Assembly: GCF_000722545.1 (NCBI RefSeq)
Contig: NZ_JNVM01000010.1
Location: 434,001-498,000 of the forward strand
Direction of reading: 5' to 3'
Source of the DNA: Paenibacillus tyrphae
Lineage (GTDB): Bacteria; Bacillota; Bacilli; Paenibacillales; NBRC-103111
Length of the DNA stretch: 64,000 nt
In this document: positions 25,928-34,229 of the stretch, piece by piece
Position numbering within the stretch: position 1 is the stretch's first letter
How the letters are laid out: every line of letters starts with the position of its first letter
Notes under the pieces: model-generated
What the model was told of the DNA's origin: nothing
What the model saw: only the letters and a program-made list of their open reading frames with translations
Database searches by the model: none
Made by a program: the position numbers and the translations under genes

Positions 25928-27098
25928 GTTCCATCACTCTTTCTACGGGAACGAAACAATAAAACAAAGCAATCCCCCCTAACAGAGCTGCACTTGTCAA
26001 TACGGCGACCGGTTCATGAAACGCGGCGGCCAGCCATCCGCCGATTGCCGGACCGATAGCGACACCGATCCCTTCCACACTCGAAAACAATCCCCAACCG
26101 AGGCCCTGCTGGTTTTTCGGCACATAGTCCGCCAGAAGGGCGTTCCACGCGGGAAGGACGGCGGAGTAGGCAAAGCCGAGGACCGCGGCGATCAAGACGG
26201 CGGTAGGCAGCGACGTAACCCGGGTCAGAAGGAAGAGAGCGGCGGCCATCGCCCCGAATCCGAAGATAAGAAACCATTTGCGTCCCCGGCGGTCGGACCA
26301 TTTTCCCATCGGGATCAGGAATAGGACCGTTAAAGCGCCGCCGGCCATCAGGATGAGCGAGTAGCCGCTGTGACTGACGCCCAGCGTATTCGCGGCAAAG
26401 CTGGGCAGGATCGGCACGAGCATGCCGGCGGCCGCCGTTTGCAGAATCATGCCCGGAAGCAGCGGCTTCATCGTTTTCATTCGTTCCCACAGCAGCTCGG
26501 CCTGGCGTTTTAGCGGGATGTAGGTCTGTTTGGAGGAGACTTCGTTTTTCATCCGCAGCGCAAGCACCCATCCGAGAGCCCACAAGCCGACCATCAGCCA
26601 AAAGGACAGCCGGTATCCTTTATCGATCAAAAAGTTGATAACGACCGGTCCGGACCCTAAGCCGATCAGCCATATCGTATAAAGGATGCCCATTTGGGAC
26701 GCCCGATTTTCCTCCTTAATTTTACTAAGGCAGACAAGCCATACCGGAGAGACGCCGATGCCGAATACGGCGGCCGCTGCAATAAGCACCCATGCCTGAT
26801 GGAAGTAGTACATGGCGAGCAGGCCGAGCAGCGAAACGAACAACCCGGAATGAAGAATAAGCCGCAGCGAAAAGCGGTCGAGCAAATAACCTGCCAAGCA
26901 TTTGATCGCCGTATCCGAGACGTAATGGACGGACACGGCGGCGCCGACAACGGCCACGGAAAGACCGAGGATACCCGTAGCATAGGTCGGCAAAAAGGAG
27001 ACCAGATAGGCGCCCCGAACGAATTCGACTAAAAACAAAATGAGCGCAAGCGGTAGTACGTCTTTGTCCATTGCGATTTTTCGCAGCACCTGATCCAT
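25920..27098 (-). CDS. MFS transporter
   Basis: The 392-residue protein has about 12 hydrophobic segments and the MFS loop motif GKWSDRRGRKWFL between the two halves. I chose ATG 27098, directly behind AGGAGGTGT; the spacing of 3 nt is short, and a TTG at 27116 is an alternative start. It lies between a glycosyltransferase and a deacetylase, so it may move a glycolipid or a sugar across the membrane. Substrate unknown. Confidence 0.85.
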   Translation of the reverse strand: MDQVLRKIAMDKDVLPLALILFLVEFVRGAYLVSFLPTYATGILGLSVAVVGAAVSVHYVSDTAIKCLAGYLLDRFSLRLILHSGLFVSLLGLLAMYYFHQAWVLIAAAAVFGIGVSPVWLVCLSKIKEENRASQMGILYTIWLIGLGSGPVVINFLIDKGYRLSFWLMVGLWALGWVLALRMKNEVSSKQTYIPLKRQAELLWERMKTMKPLLPGMILQTAAAGMLVPILPSFAANTLGVSHSGYSLILMAGGALTVLFLIPMGKWSDRRGRKWFLIFGFGAMAAALFLLTRVTSLPTAVLIAAVLGFAYSAVLPAWNALLADYVPKNQQGLGWGLFSSVEGIGVAIGPAIGGWLAAAFHEPVAVLTSAALLGGIALFYCFVPVERVMEHG

Positions 27099-27137
27099 AC
27101 ACCTCCTGAATGACAAAGCAAAAGCCGGGCTCCCGCT

Positions 27138-28277
27138 CTAGCCGAAAAGTCCGGTCTTGGTCGGGGAGAGATCTGCGAGCATATCCGAGACGATCGCCTT
27201 CGCCGCATCTCCGCGGTACAATTCCTCCATGGCTGCCTTCATTCGTTCCGCTTGTCCGGGGAGAGAGACGATCCGCTTCACGAGCGAAGTCAACTCCTCC
27301 GGGCGCTGCGCAATTTCGACTGCTCCTTGCTGCGCCAAAAAGCGGGCATTTTCTTTCTCCTGGCCGGGGAGGGGGCGGAAGACGATAACTGGCAGACGCA
27401 TGGCCAAGGCTTCTGAGAGTGTAATGCCTCCGGCTTTCGTAATTAAGCACGACGAGATCGCCATAAGCTCGTGAATGTGCTCCACGTATCCGAGAATGCG
27501 GACGCGGGGATGCCTGTCAAACGACGCTTCGATCTGCTCCTTGAGCGGTTTGTTTCTGCCGCATACAAAAACAAGCTCGATTTCGTCCAACTGGAGCAGC
27601 GCCCGTCCCATCCCGCTGATGTGCTTCAAGACGCCGTAGGCTCCGGCCATCAGGCAAACGACGGGCTTGGAAGGCTCAAGGCCGTACTTCCGGCAGACGT
27701 GCTGCCGCCGGATCGGCTCGCTGAACGCGCTGCGGAGCGGGATGCCGCTCACGTCGATACGGTGCTCCGGCACGCCGGAAGCGGCGATCTGCCGCTTTAG
27801 CTGCTCCGTGGCTGCGTAATATTTATCAATGTCCGGATGAATCCAGCGTTGGTGAAGGACAAAGTCGGTTAATATGGTATACGTCCGGACGGTGCTGCCT
27901 GTGCTGGATATCAGTCCGGAGACGACCGGCAGCGGAAACGTATAAATAATCGCATCGGGCCGTTCGGCCTGCAGCATTTGCTTGAATTTACGCGTACCGA
28001 ACCGGTTCAGCATTTTGGTAAACGCCGTATCGTGCTTTAAATGCTGGGTCAAATAAAAGCTCCAGCCGTATAAATCCGGCCCCAGGGTAGAGCTCTTCAG
28101 ATAAACGTAACGGGTAATGGCGTTCATGAAGGGGTGGGCCTCCGCAAGCAGGTCCACAAGTTTGACCCGGTCGATTCCCAAGCGGGCAAAACGCTGCTGC
28201 AGCGCCTTGGCGACCTGAAGATGTCCGTCGCCATAGCTGGCATATAAAATCAAAATATTGGGGTTGGCTTCAGTCAT
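27138..28277 (-). CDS. Glycosyltransferase, MGDG synthase/UgtP-like (GT28 type)
   Basis: The 379-residue enzyme has the MGDG-synthase N-terminal domain (ILILYASYGDGHLQVAKAL, then DLLAEAHPFMNAITRYVYL). The C-terminal GT28 nucleotide-sugar domain contains VCLMAGAYGVLKHI and the signature LITKAGGITLSEALAMRLPVI. Relatives glucosylate or galactosylate diacylglycerol at the inner leaflet, making glycolipids and lipoteichoic-acid anchors. It is the first gene of the three-gene envelope operon. Confidence 0.9.
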   Translation of the reverse strand: MTEANPNILILYASYGDGHLQVAKALQQRFARLGIDRVKLVDLLAEAHPFMNAITRYVYLKSSTLGPDLYGWSFYLTQHLKHDTAFTKMLNRFGTRKFKQMLQAERPDAIIYTFPLPVVSGLISSTGSTVRTYTILTDFVLHQRWIHPDIDKYYAATEQLKRQIAASGVPEHRIDVSGIPLRSAFSEPIRRQHVCRKYGLEPSKPVVCLMAGAYGVLKHISGMGRALLQLDEIELVFVCGRNKPLKEQIEASFDRHPRVRILGYVEHIHELMAISSCLITKAGGITLSEALAMRLPVIVFRPLPGQEKENARFLAQQGAVEIAQRPEELTSLVKRIVSLPGQAERMKAAMEELYRGDAAKAIVSDMLADLSPTKTGLFG

Positions 28278-28464
28278 AGTTTTTCACGCACCTTAGTTCT
28301 CATTCAGATTCGCGAAACAATGGTGAAGTTGGGGAAGGAGGGCAATGAAAGGCCCCTTCATTATCATATACGAGTTTGCGAAAAGGTACAAAAAATTGAG
28401 TAAATTTTCTGATTTGTCCCATAGGACATCCTATTCGCCCGGAGCGCAACTTAGGCTCAAAGCC

Positions 28465-28494
28465 AAAAAAATCGGCCCCTTGAGCAGGGGCCGA
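28465..28494 (-). terminator. Intrinsic terminator of the azoreductase gene
   Basis: TCGGCCCCT (28472-28480) and AGGGGCCGA (28486-28494) form the stem; on the minus strand a run of seven T follows. Confidence 0.88.
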
Positions 28495-28515
28495 CGGTGT
28501 ATGGCAGTTGTGAAA

Positions 28516-29142
28516 TTAGAATGTGGATGCGGCTTGCGCGGCTTGGCGAAGACCGGCTTCCACGATTTCTGCGTTACGATCCGGGAATTGGTTATGGCCT
28601 TCGACAACGACCGTAGTCAGGTCCGTTACGCCGATGAAGCCCATGATCGTTTTAACATAATTCAGCGACATTTCAATGGACGCCATCGGTCCTTCGGAAT
28701 AAACGCTGCCGCGCGCGTTCAGCAGAGCGACCTTTTTATCGGTAACGAGACCTTGCGGCCCTTGCTCCGTATATTTAAATGTTTTGCCGGCTTGGCAGAG
28801 GTAGTACAGGTACGTCGTCAATTGAGCCGGAATCGTGAAGTTCCAGAGAGGGAACGCGAAGACAACTTTGTCCGCAGCCAGGAATTGATCCAGATAAGCG
28901 TTGGCGACATCGGCCGCTGCTTTTTCTTCCGCTGTCAGCTCCATGCCTTTACCTTGCTTGAACAGGCCGGTCATCATGACGGAATTGTAATAAGGCGGGT
29001 TGGCTGCAAACAGGTCGAGCTCGGTAATTTGGTCTTGCGGATGCGTTCCGCGGTACGATTTCAGGAATTCGTCATACAGTTTTACGCTTACTGCCTGATC
29101 GGCCGGGCGGTCGTTTGCTTTAATAAAAAGTACGTTGGACAT
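28516..29142 (-). CDS. azoR: FMN-dependent NADH-azoreductase
   Basis: A 208-residue flavodoxin-fold quinone/azo reductase. It has the N-terminal KANDRPADQAVS phosphate loop, the PLWNFTIPAQLTTYLYYLCQAGKTFKY segment and NARGSVYSEGP. In bacilli such enzymes detoxify quinones and are induced by thiol stress. The gene stands alone, with its own terminator and an upstream promoter flanked by GTAAGT/ACTTAC inverted repeats that look like an operator. Confidence 0.95.
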   Translation of the reverse strand: MSNVLFIKANDRPADQAVSVKLYDEFLKSYRGTHPQDQITELDLFAANPPYYNSVMMTGLFKQGKGMELTAEEKAAADVANAYLDQFLAADKVVFAFPLWNFTIPAQLTTYLYYLCQAGKTFKYTEQGPQGLVTDKKVALLNARGSVYSEGPMASIEMSLNYVKTIMGFIGVTDLTTVVVEGHNQFPDRNAEIVEAGLRQAAQAASTF

Positions 29143-29200
29143 AAAAATAAAGCCTCCTTTTAATTTGGCGAAAAAGGTTTAGGGTCAATCAAAATTAATA

Positions 29201-29247
29201 ACTTACTTTATGTAAGTATAATAAAACATGTAACTTACTAAAGTCAA
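29201..29247 (-). promoter_or_regulatory. azoR promoter with inverted-repeat operator
   Basis: On the minus strand, -35 TTGACT (29247-29242) and -10 TATTAT (29223-29218) are 18 bp apart. ACTTAC-N5-GTAAGT (29201-29217) abuts the -10, and GTAA-C-TTAC (29230-29238) lies in the spacer. The layout suits a MarR- or HxlR-type quinone-sensing repressor; none is encoded next to it. Confidence 0.65.
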
Positions 29248-29537
29248 GTGTTATTTTAAATTTAAAATAAAAAGGTATGGCCGGTTTCCGGGAGTGGGAA
29301 GCTAATCGCAGCGAAGCGACGGAAAGGAAAGGGCGGGACAACCATCTGGTGGTGTTGTTTGCGGAGTCGCAGGATAACGATTGCAATATGGCGATGGTGC
29401 TGGAAAGCTGGAAAAGACGCGGACCGCGATATCGACTTGGTACGACAACGATTTGCATGCCGCCTACGGAGCAGATCCGGCTGCAGCTAGGGGAAGCGCG
29501 GCTGCAGAAGGTGTAAGCTGTACGGCGCGGAAACAAA
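29248..29537. other. Stretch with no convincing gene
   Basis: Both strands carry open frames (longest 79 codons, plus strand 29277-29516), but none has a well-spaced ribosome site or a recognisable product. It may hold a decayed gene. Confidence 0.4.
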
Positions 29538-29577
29538 AAACAGACGTCTGCGCCTTGAGGCGGGCCGTCTGTTTCTT
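29538..29577. terminator. Terminator-like hairpin just before structured repeat copy A
   Basis: AAACAGACG pairs with CGTCTGTTT, with an inner CGCC/GGCG stem, and T-rich or A-rich flanks on both sides. Confidence 0.7.
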
Positions 29578-29579
29578 AT

Positions 29580-29695
29580 AATGATAGAATGTATAAGTTT
29601 TCAGCGGAGCTGAACCATTCTATCATTTCAAGAAAAGCTTCCGCTAAGACACGAATGTATCTTCTTCGAGAAGGCTTCGATAAGAAGCTTTTCTT
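29580..29695. repeat. Two-hairpin structured repeat, copy A
   Basis: Hairpin 1 has outer arms AATGATAGAATG (29580-29591) and CATTCTATCATT (29616-29627), 12 bp perfect, with an inner TTCAGC-GGA-GCTGAA. Hairpin 2 has arms AAGAAAAGCTT (29630-29640) and AAGCTTTTCTT (29685-29695), 11 bp perfect, enclosing CCGCTAA and CTTCGATAA. A second copy is at 56143-56255. The arms differ between the copies but stay complementary. Confidence 0.85.
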
Positions 29696-29707
29696 ATTTT
29701 GCGCAGT

Positions 29708-29983
29708 TCAGCGTTTCTTGCTCGGCGGGCGCGGCGCATATTTGCGCTCGTTGCCGTCCCATCGGAAGTTCGCGACAAGAAAGCCGATAATCCCGAATAC
29801 GATGATGCGGATTGTAAACCAGGACGGCGTAAGCGTTTGCTGCGTCAGCCATTCGATTGCCGTAAACAGCACCGCCAGCGAGATTCCCCACATGGCAACG
29901 CCGTAGTACATGACATATTTCGCTTTGCCCAACTGCCGCGTTTTTTGCCACTTGGCGGCTTTGTCTTCATTTGCTGTACTCAT
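29708..29983 (-). CDS. Two-helix membrane protein, unknown
   Basis: A 91-residue protein with a charged N-terminus (MSTANEDKAAKWQKTR), two hydrophobic segments (about 23-43 and 55-72) and a basic tail ending PRPPSKKR. GGGGGG lies about 10 nt before the start. It resembles small conserved membrane proteins of bacilli, but I cannot name its family. Structured repeat copy A lies just downstream of its stop. Confidence 0.65.
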   Translation of the reverse strand: MSTANEDKAAKWQKTRQLGKAKYVMYYGVAMWGISLAVLFTAIEWLTQQTLTPSWFTIRIIVFGIIGFLVANFRWDGNERKYAPRPPSKKR

Positions 29984-30103
29984 GGACTGATTGTTCCCCC
30001 CGATTGCTTCATGGACAAACCATTCGTGAAGCAGCCGGTAAATTCCTGCTTGTTCGGGAAACGTTCACAACTGATTTTTTGCCTGACCGGTTATGGCAAT
30101 TTG

Positions 30104-30112
30104 TGGTATAAT
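30104..30112 (+). promoter_or_regulatory. Extended -10 promoter
   Basis: TGGTATAAT is an extended -10 with the full TATAAT hexamer. The predicted transcription start near 30119 rules out the GTG at 30115 as start of the next gene. Confidence 0.6.
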
Positions 30113-30147
30113 CGGTGGGAGAACAAGCGAAAGGCAGGTCGCCAGGC

Positions 30148-30813
30148 GTGAGCAAAATCTTCATCTTTTCTTTATTATGGTGGGTCACCGGAAATCCGTT
30201 TGTGGCCTTTCTCGTGTTGCTGATCATCCTGTATATGGTTGACCGCCGTTTTGTCGGCTTGACCCCTAGCATTTTCCAGCCGCTGAAGCGGGCGCGGCGT
30301 TTATCCCGCCTGAAAGATGAGCTTCGGCTCAATCCGCATCATACGTCGACCAAGCTGGAAATCGCCCGAATTTATATGGAGCAAAAAAAATACGGCGCGG
30401 CGCTCGAACTGTTGGTTGAGGTGGCGAAAGTGATGGACGATTCCGCGGACGTGCTCAGCGAGCAGGGCATCTGTGAGTTGAAGCTGGGACGGACGGAGGA
30501 GGGCGAGTGTCTCCTGCTGCGTGGGCTGGAGCTGAACCCGCGGGTCAAATACGGCGAGCCTTATTTGCGGCTCGGCGAAGTATTCGCAGGAAGCGATCCG
30601 GAGAAGGCGATCCGGTATCTGGAACGGTTCAGGGAGGTCAACTCTTCGTCCTGTGAAGCGTACTACAGGCTCGGTTTGCTGTACCGGGGGCTCGGGCGAA
30701 ACGAAGAAGCCCGCCGGGCGTTCCGCGAAGCGATGGAACTATACCGGGGGCTTCCCAAATACAAGCGGCGCCACGAACGGCGCTGGGCGCTTCTCGCCCG
30801 TATGAAATCATAA
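30148..30813 (+). CDS. Membrane-anchored TPR protein
   Basis: The 221-residue protein has an N-terminal hydrophobic part (residues 2-35, MSKIFIFSLLWWVTGNPFVA) and then tetratricopeptide-like helical repeats (LNPHHTSTKLEIARIYMEQKKYGAALELL, and YYRLGLLYRGLGRNEEARRAFREA near the end). TPR proteins act as scaffolds for protein contacts. Partners are not evident; the next gene is convergent and its 3' end overlaps by 6 bp. Confidence 0.8.
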   Translation: MSKIFIFSLLWWVTGNPFVAFLVLLIILYMVDRRFVGLTPSIFQPLKRARRLSRLKDELRLNPHHTSTKLEIARIYMEQKKYGAALELLVEVAKVMDDSADVLSEQGICELKLGRTEEGECLLLRGLELNPRVKYGEPYLRLGEVFAGSDPEKAIRYLERFREVNSSSCEAYYRLGLLYRGLGRNEEARRAFREAMELYRGLPKYKRRHERRWALLARMKS

Positions 30814-31956
30814 AACGGCGGCTGTATCTGCAGCAGCCCGGGCGGGCGTGAACGGCGCCAAATCCGCCGAAGTCGGCCGGCCCTGCGCCAGCTCGGCGAC
30901 AATCCGCGCGGTGGCCGGCGCGAGCAGAATGCCGTTGCGGTAATGGCCCGTAGCGAAAATTAGACCTGGCGCAGCGTCCCACGTTCCGAGGAACGGCAGG
31001 GCGTCCCGCGTGCCGGGCCGCAGCCCTGCCCAAGTGGAGACGAATTCGGCATCGGCCAGCCGCGGCAGCAGCGCTGCCGCTTTGGCGTGTAATTCGCCGA
31101 TGACCCTGGCGATCGGCCGCTTGTCGAAGCCGGCTTCCGTTTGCGTTGCGCCGACTATGTAGCTGCCATCCCGTTTCGGCACGACATAGCAGCCCTTGGT
31201 GAAGACGGTGGAGCGGATGAGCGGCGCTTCGGTTTTAAGCGAGATGCACTGGCCTTTGACCGGGAACATGGGCAGGCTCAGCCCGAGCGACTCGGTCAAC
31301 GCCGGGCTCCAAGCGCCTGTAGCGAGCACGACGAGGTCTGCATACAGCGGGCCTTCCGACGTCTGTACGCCGCGAATTCGGCCGCTTCCGGGCTCCGTCA
31401 GCAGCCGGATGACCGGCGTCCACTCGCGGATCGTGCAGCCCTGTCTGGCAATCGCGGCTTGCAGCGTCTTGGCGAGCCATACCGGATGCACATGATGATC
31501 GGCAGGCAAATACAGCCCGCCGTGCACGGCAGCGGTCAGCTCGGGCTCCAGCTTCAGCATCTCTGCAGGCTGTACCCACTCGGCGTCCTGAATCCACGAC
31601 AAGCGGCCGCGCAACTCGGCCTCATCTTCTTCCGTAAGGGCCGCGCGGATGATTCCCTCGGCGACATACTGCGCTGTAAGGCCGCTGACTTGCTCCAGCT
31701 CGTCCGTCCAAGCGCGGTATAGCTGCTGGCTCAGTCGGCACAGCTCGTAGTAAGGGCCGGGCCGGTGCGTTTCGGATTGCGCCCCCAGCATCCCTGCGGC
31801 GGCGATGGACGCCTCCTGATTCAGCGCTCCTTTCTCGATCAGCGTGCAGGCAAAGCCGGCCTTGCTGAGCTCGTAGGCCGCGCTGCAGCCGATTATGCCG
31901 CCGCCGACGATGATAACGGTCGGCTTGGTACCGCTATGACTTGAATCCGTACTCAT
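30808..31956 (-). CDS. thiO: Glycine oxidase ThiO
   Basis: The 382-residue FAD-dependent amino-acid oxidase has the dinucleotide motif VIIVGGGIIGCSAAYELSKAG and the C-terminal FATGHYRNGILLAPATARIVAEL typical of ThiO. It oxidises glycine to the imine needed for the thiazole ring of thiamine. Its start overlaps the stop of tenI by 4 bp. The thiazole genes thiS and thiG are not next to it here. Confidence 0.9.
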   Translation of the reverse strand: MSTDSSHSGTKPTVIIVGGGIIGCSAAYELSKAGFACTLIEKGALNQEASIAAAGMLGAQSETHRPGPYYELCRLSQQLYRAWTDELEQVSGLTAQYVAEGIIRAALTEEDEAELRGRLSWIQDAEWVQPAEMLKLEPELTAAVHGGLYLPADHHVHPVWLAKTLQAAIARQGCTIREWTPVIRLLTEPGSGRIRGVQTSEGPLYADLVVLATGAWSPALTESLGLSLPMFPVKGQCISLKTEAPLIRSTVFTKGCYVVPKRDGSYIVGATQTEAGFDKRPIARVIGELHAKAAALLPRLADAEFVSTWAGLRPGTRDALPFLGTWDAAPGLIFATGHYRNGILLAPATARIVAELAQGRPTSADLAPFTPARAAADTAAVL

Positions 31957-32597
31957 GACAATCCTCTCCTTGGGGTATGCTTCGTCCGATCGAGAGCTTC
32001 CCGGAATGCGGCAATTTGTCCCGCCGGGTCCGCGTGCTGCAGCACTGAGGACAGCACGGCAATGCCGGCCGCTCCGGTGGACAAGACGTCGTCCACAAGA
32101 TGCGGCTCGATGCCCCCGATCGCCAGGACAGGCACGTCCGACGCTTCCACGGCTTCCGCCAGTCCGGCCAAGCCGCGTGGCTTCAAACCGGGCTTCGAGC
32201 CGGTTGCGTACACATGGCCGAAGAGCGCGTAATCGGCTCCTTGCCGGCCGGCCTCAGCCGCTTCCTCGGCGGAATGGACGGAGCAGCCGAGCGTCATGCC
32301 GCGCGGAGCGATGGCCCGCGCTTCGGCCGGCGACAAGCTGCCGCCGGTAAGCTGTACGCCATCCGCTTCAGCGGCCAGCGCGGCATCCAGGCGGTCGTTC
32401 AGCAGGACCGCCGTGTGCGGCAGCAGCGGCTTCAGCCGCGCATGCCAACGCACCAACTCGCTGGCGCTGCGGTGCTTTTCGCGGATGTGCAGCGCGTCGA
32501 CCAGCTCGAACGGACAGCGGGACACAATGGCGGCTACCTCTTCCAGCTCCTGCCTGCCGGTCGTAATGACGTGCAGCGCATGGGTTCTCCGGGACAT
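31953..32597 (-). CDS. tenI: TenI-like thiazole tautomerase / thiamine phosphate synthase family
   Basis: A 214-residue TIM-barrel protein of the ThiE/TenI family: VDALHIREKHRSASEL, LNDRLDAALAAEADGVQLTGGSL, then GSKPGLKPRGL and IGGIEPHLVDDVL. The typical ThiE pyrophosphate motifs are only partly present and the gene is coupled to thiO, which points to TenI (thiazole tautomerase). I chose ATG 32597, downstream of AAGGAAGG; the ATG at 32624 has no ribosome site. Confidence 0.8.
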   Translation of the reverse strand: MSRRTHALHVITTGRQELEEVAAIVSRCPFELVDALHIREKHRSASELVRWHARLKPLLPHTAVLLNDRLDAALAAEADGVQLTGGSLSPAEARAIAPRGMTLGCSVHSAEEAAEAGRQGADYALFGHVYATGSKPGLKPRGLAGLAEAVEASDVPVLAIGGIEPHLVDDVLSTGAAGIAVLSSVLQHADPAGQIAAFREALDRTKHTPRRGLS

Positions 32598-32795
32598 ACG
32601 GGATCGGACCTTCCTTTTCTCCATTAAAATGTAGTTTCATCATAACGCTTTCGCTTCCGCGGCGTCAAAGCGTTTGTCCCACTTGTCATAAAATGATCAC
32701 GAACCCGGGGCCGCGACCCTGACGGGCTTCTTGACGGTCGGGAAGGAGAAGACTAAACTTATGGAAGGTATAGCGACTCGGGAGGCAGGTGCAGC

Positions 32796-33605
32796 ATGAC
32801 GATCTTCAAAGCATTGACCATCGCAGGCTCGGACAGCGGAGGCGGAGCGGGGATTCAAGCGGATTTGAAAACGTTCCAAATGCTCGACGTGTACGGGATG
32901 TCCGCGATCACGGCGATCACCGCGCAGAACACGCTGGGCGTTCACGGCATTTACGATATCCCGCTGGAGGGGATCGAGAAGCAGATCGACGCCGTGCTGT
33001 CCGATCTCGGAGCAGACGCGGCTAAAACCGGCATGCTGTCGCAGCCGGAAATTATCGAGCTGGTCGCGGGATGCATCCGCAAGCACGGGCTGAAGCGGCT
33101 TGTCGTCGACCCGGTGATGGTCGCCAAGGGTGGAGCCAGCCTGCTTGCCGGCAATGCGCAGAACGCGCTGCGCGAGAAGCTGCTGCCGTTGGCTGCGCTT
33201 GTGACGCCCAATATCCCGGAGGCGGAGGTTATTACTGGCCTTTCGGTTACGACGATAGAGGACATGAAGGAAGCCGCGCGGCGCATCGTCAAGGAATTCG
33301 GGGCGGGTGCGGCGATCGTCAAAGGCGGCCACCGAAGCGGCGATCCGACAGACGTGCTGTACGACGGCGAGGCGTTCCACCTGCTGACGGCTGAGCGGTA
33401 CGAAACCCGTCATACGCATGGGACAGGCTGCACCTTTTCTGCGGCTATCTGCGCGGAGCTTGCCAAAGGGAAGACGCTGCTGGAGGCCACCCATACGGCC
33501 AAGCAATTTATTACGCTTGCCATCCGGCATACGCTCGGCATCGGCGCCGGTCACGGTCCGACAAACCATTGGGCGTACGTGCGCGAGCGCACCACGGCCG
33601 AATAG
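32796..33605 (+). CDS. thiD: Hydroxymethylpyrimidine/phosphomethylpyrimidine kinase
   Basis: The 269-residue ribokinase-fold enzyme phosphorylates HMP and HMP-P for thiamine synthesis. It has the N-terminal ALTIAGSDSGGGAGIQADLKTF, the LVVDPVMVAKGGASLL segment and the anion-hole/catalytic TRHTHGTGCTFSAAI. The gene diverges from tenI-thiO, forming a small split thiamine cluster. Some close relatives are pyridoxal kinases, so dual activity is possible. Confidence 0.9.
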   Translation: MTIFKALTIAGSDSGGGAGIQADLKTFQMLDVYGMSAITAITAQNTLGVHGIYDIPLEGIEKQIDAVLSDLGADAAKTGMLSQPEIIELVAGCIRKHGLKRLVVDPVMVAKGGASLLAGNAQNALREKLLPLAALVTPNIPEAEVITGLSVTTIEDMKEAARRIVKEFGAGAAIVKGGHRSGDPTDVLYDGEAFHLLTAERYETRHTHGTGCTFSAAICAELAKGKTLLEATHTAKQFITLAIRHTLGIGAGHGPTNHWAYVRERTTAE

Positions 33606-33628
33606 CAGACGAAGGAGCATCCGATATC

Positions 33629-33736
33629 ATGAGCTATGAATACTTGATGCAGGCGGTTTTGCTCATCGTCCTGCTCATCGCCTTTTTCCCCGCCATCGTG
33701 CTGTGGTCCAAGTGGAAAAAGAAGAAACGGAGATAA
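33629..33736 (+). CDS. Tiny single-pass membrane protein
   Basis: A 35-residue frame begins MSYEYLMQAVLLIVLLIAFF and ends in a strongly basic tail (KWKKKKRR). AAGGAG precedes the ATG, with 12 nt between. It consists of one membrane helix with a cytoplasmic basic tail. It sits between thiD and the YutE-like gene with short gaps, so it is probably cotranscribed. Confidence 0.6.
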   Translation: MSYEYLMQAVLLIVLLIAFFPAIVLWSKWKKKKRR

Positions 33737-33741
33737 GCGAT

Positions 33742-34179
33742 ATGTACTATGTCAATCAAGAACAAATCGATGCCCGGCTGGCCTTCGTGCCGGATTTACT
33801 GAAAGCTTGCGCTGCCTTGGAGTCCGCTTGGGGGACCCCGGAAGCGGATTCGGAGCTGCTGCTGCATTTGGCGCAGGAGCGGACGCTGCATCTGGCGATT
33901 GAGACGGTGACCGACGTCGGCAGCTTGTTGATCGACGCGTTCATGATGCGGGACGCCAGCAGCTATGAGGACATCGTCGAGATCCTCGCCGGCGAAGGCG
34001 TGTTCGGGGCCGACGTCGCGCTCGTGCTGACGGAGCTTGTGAAGCTGCGCCGTCCGCTAACGCAGGAATATAACACGCTGCCGCGCAGCGGGCTGCATCC
34101 GATGATCGCGAAGCTGCCCGGGGCGCTGAGTGCTTTTGCCGAAGCCGTACCGGCATTTATCCGCAAAGAAATGCTGTAG
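33742..34179 (+). CDS. DUF86/HepT-like helical protein (YutE type)
   Basis: A 145-residue all-helical protein resembling B. subtilis YutE: MYYVNQEQIDARLAFVPDLL, then LHLAIETVTDVGSLLIDAFMMRD and YEDIVEILAGEGVF. The family includes the HepT RNase toxins, but I see no clear RX4HXY toxin motif and no MntA/nucleotidyltransferase partner beside it, so a toxin role is unlikely. The start at 33742 follows the preceding small gene by 5 bp. Confidence 0.8.
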   Translation: MYYVNQEQIDARLAFVPDLLKACAALESAWGTPEADSELLLHLAQERTLHLAIETVTDVGSLLIDAFMMRDASSYEDIVEILAGEGVFGADVALVLTELVKLRRPLTQEYNTLPRSGLHPMIAKLPGALSAFAEAVPAFIRKEML

Positions 34180-34196
34180 CGCCGCTGCTGCAGATC

Positions 34197-34229
34197 AGGG
34201 ACCGTCCGCATCAGGACAGGTCCCTTTGT
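34197..34229 (+). terminator. Intrinsic terminator
   Basis: AGGGACCGTCC pairs with GGACAGGTCCCT, followed by TTGTT; moderate T tract. Confidence 0.65.

Noticed and set aside
29277..29516. Plus-strand 79-codon frame
   Set aside because: The start sits directly on a weak purine stretch with no proper spacing, composition gives no family, and other frames on both strands are equally open.
33742..34179. HepT-type toxin of a toxin-antitoxin pair
   Set aside because: No MntA-like nucleotidyltransferase partner and no clear RX4HXY motif; it fits the YutE-like group better.
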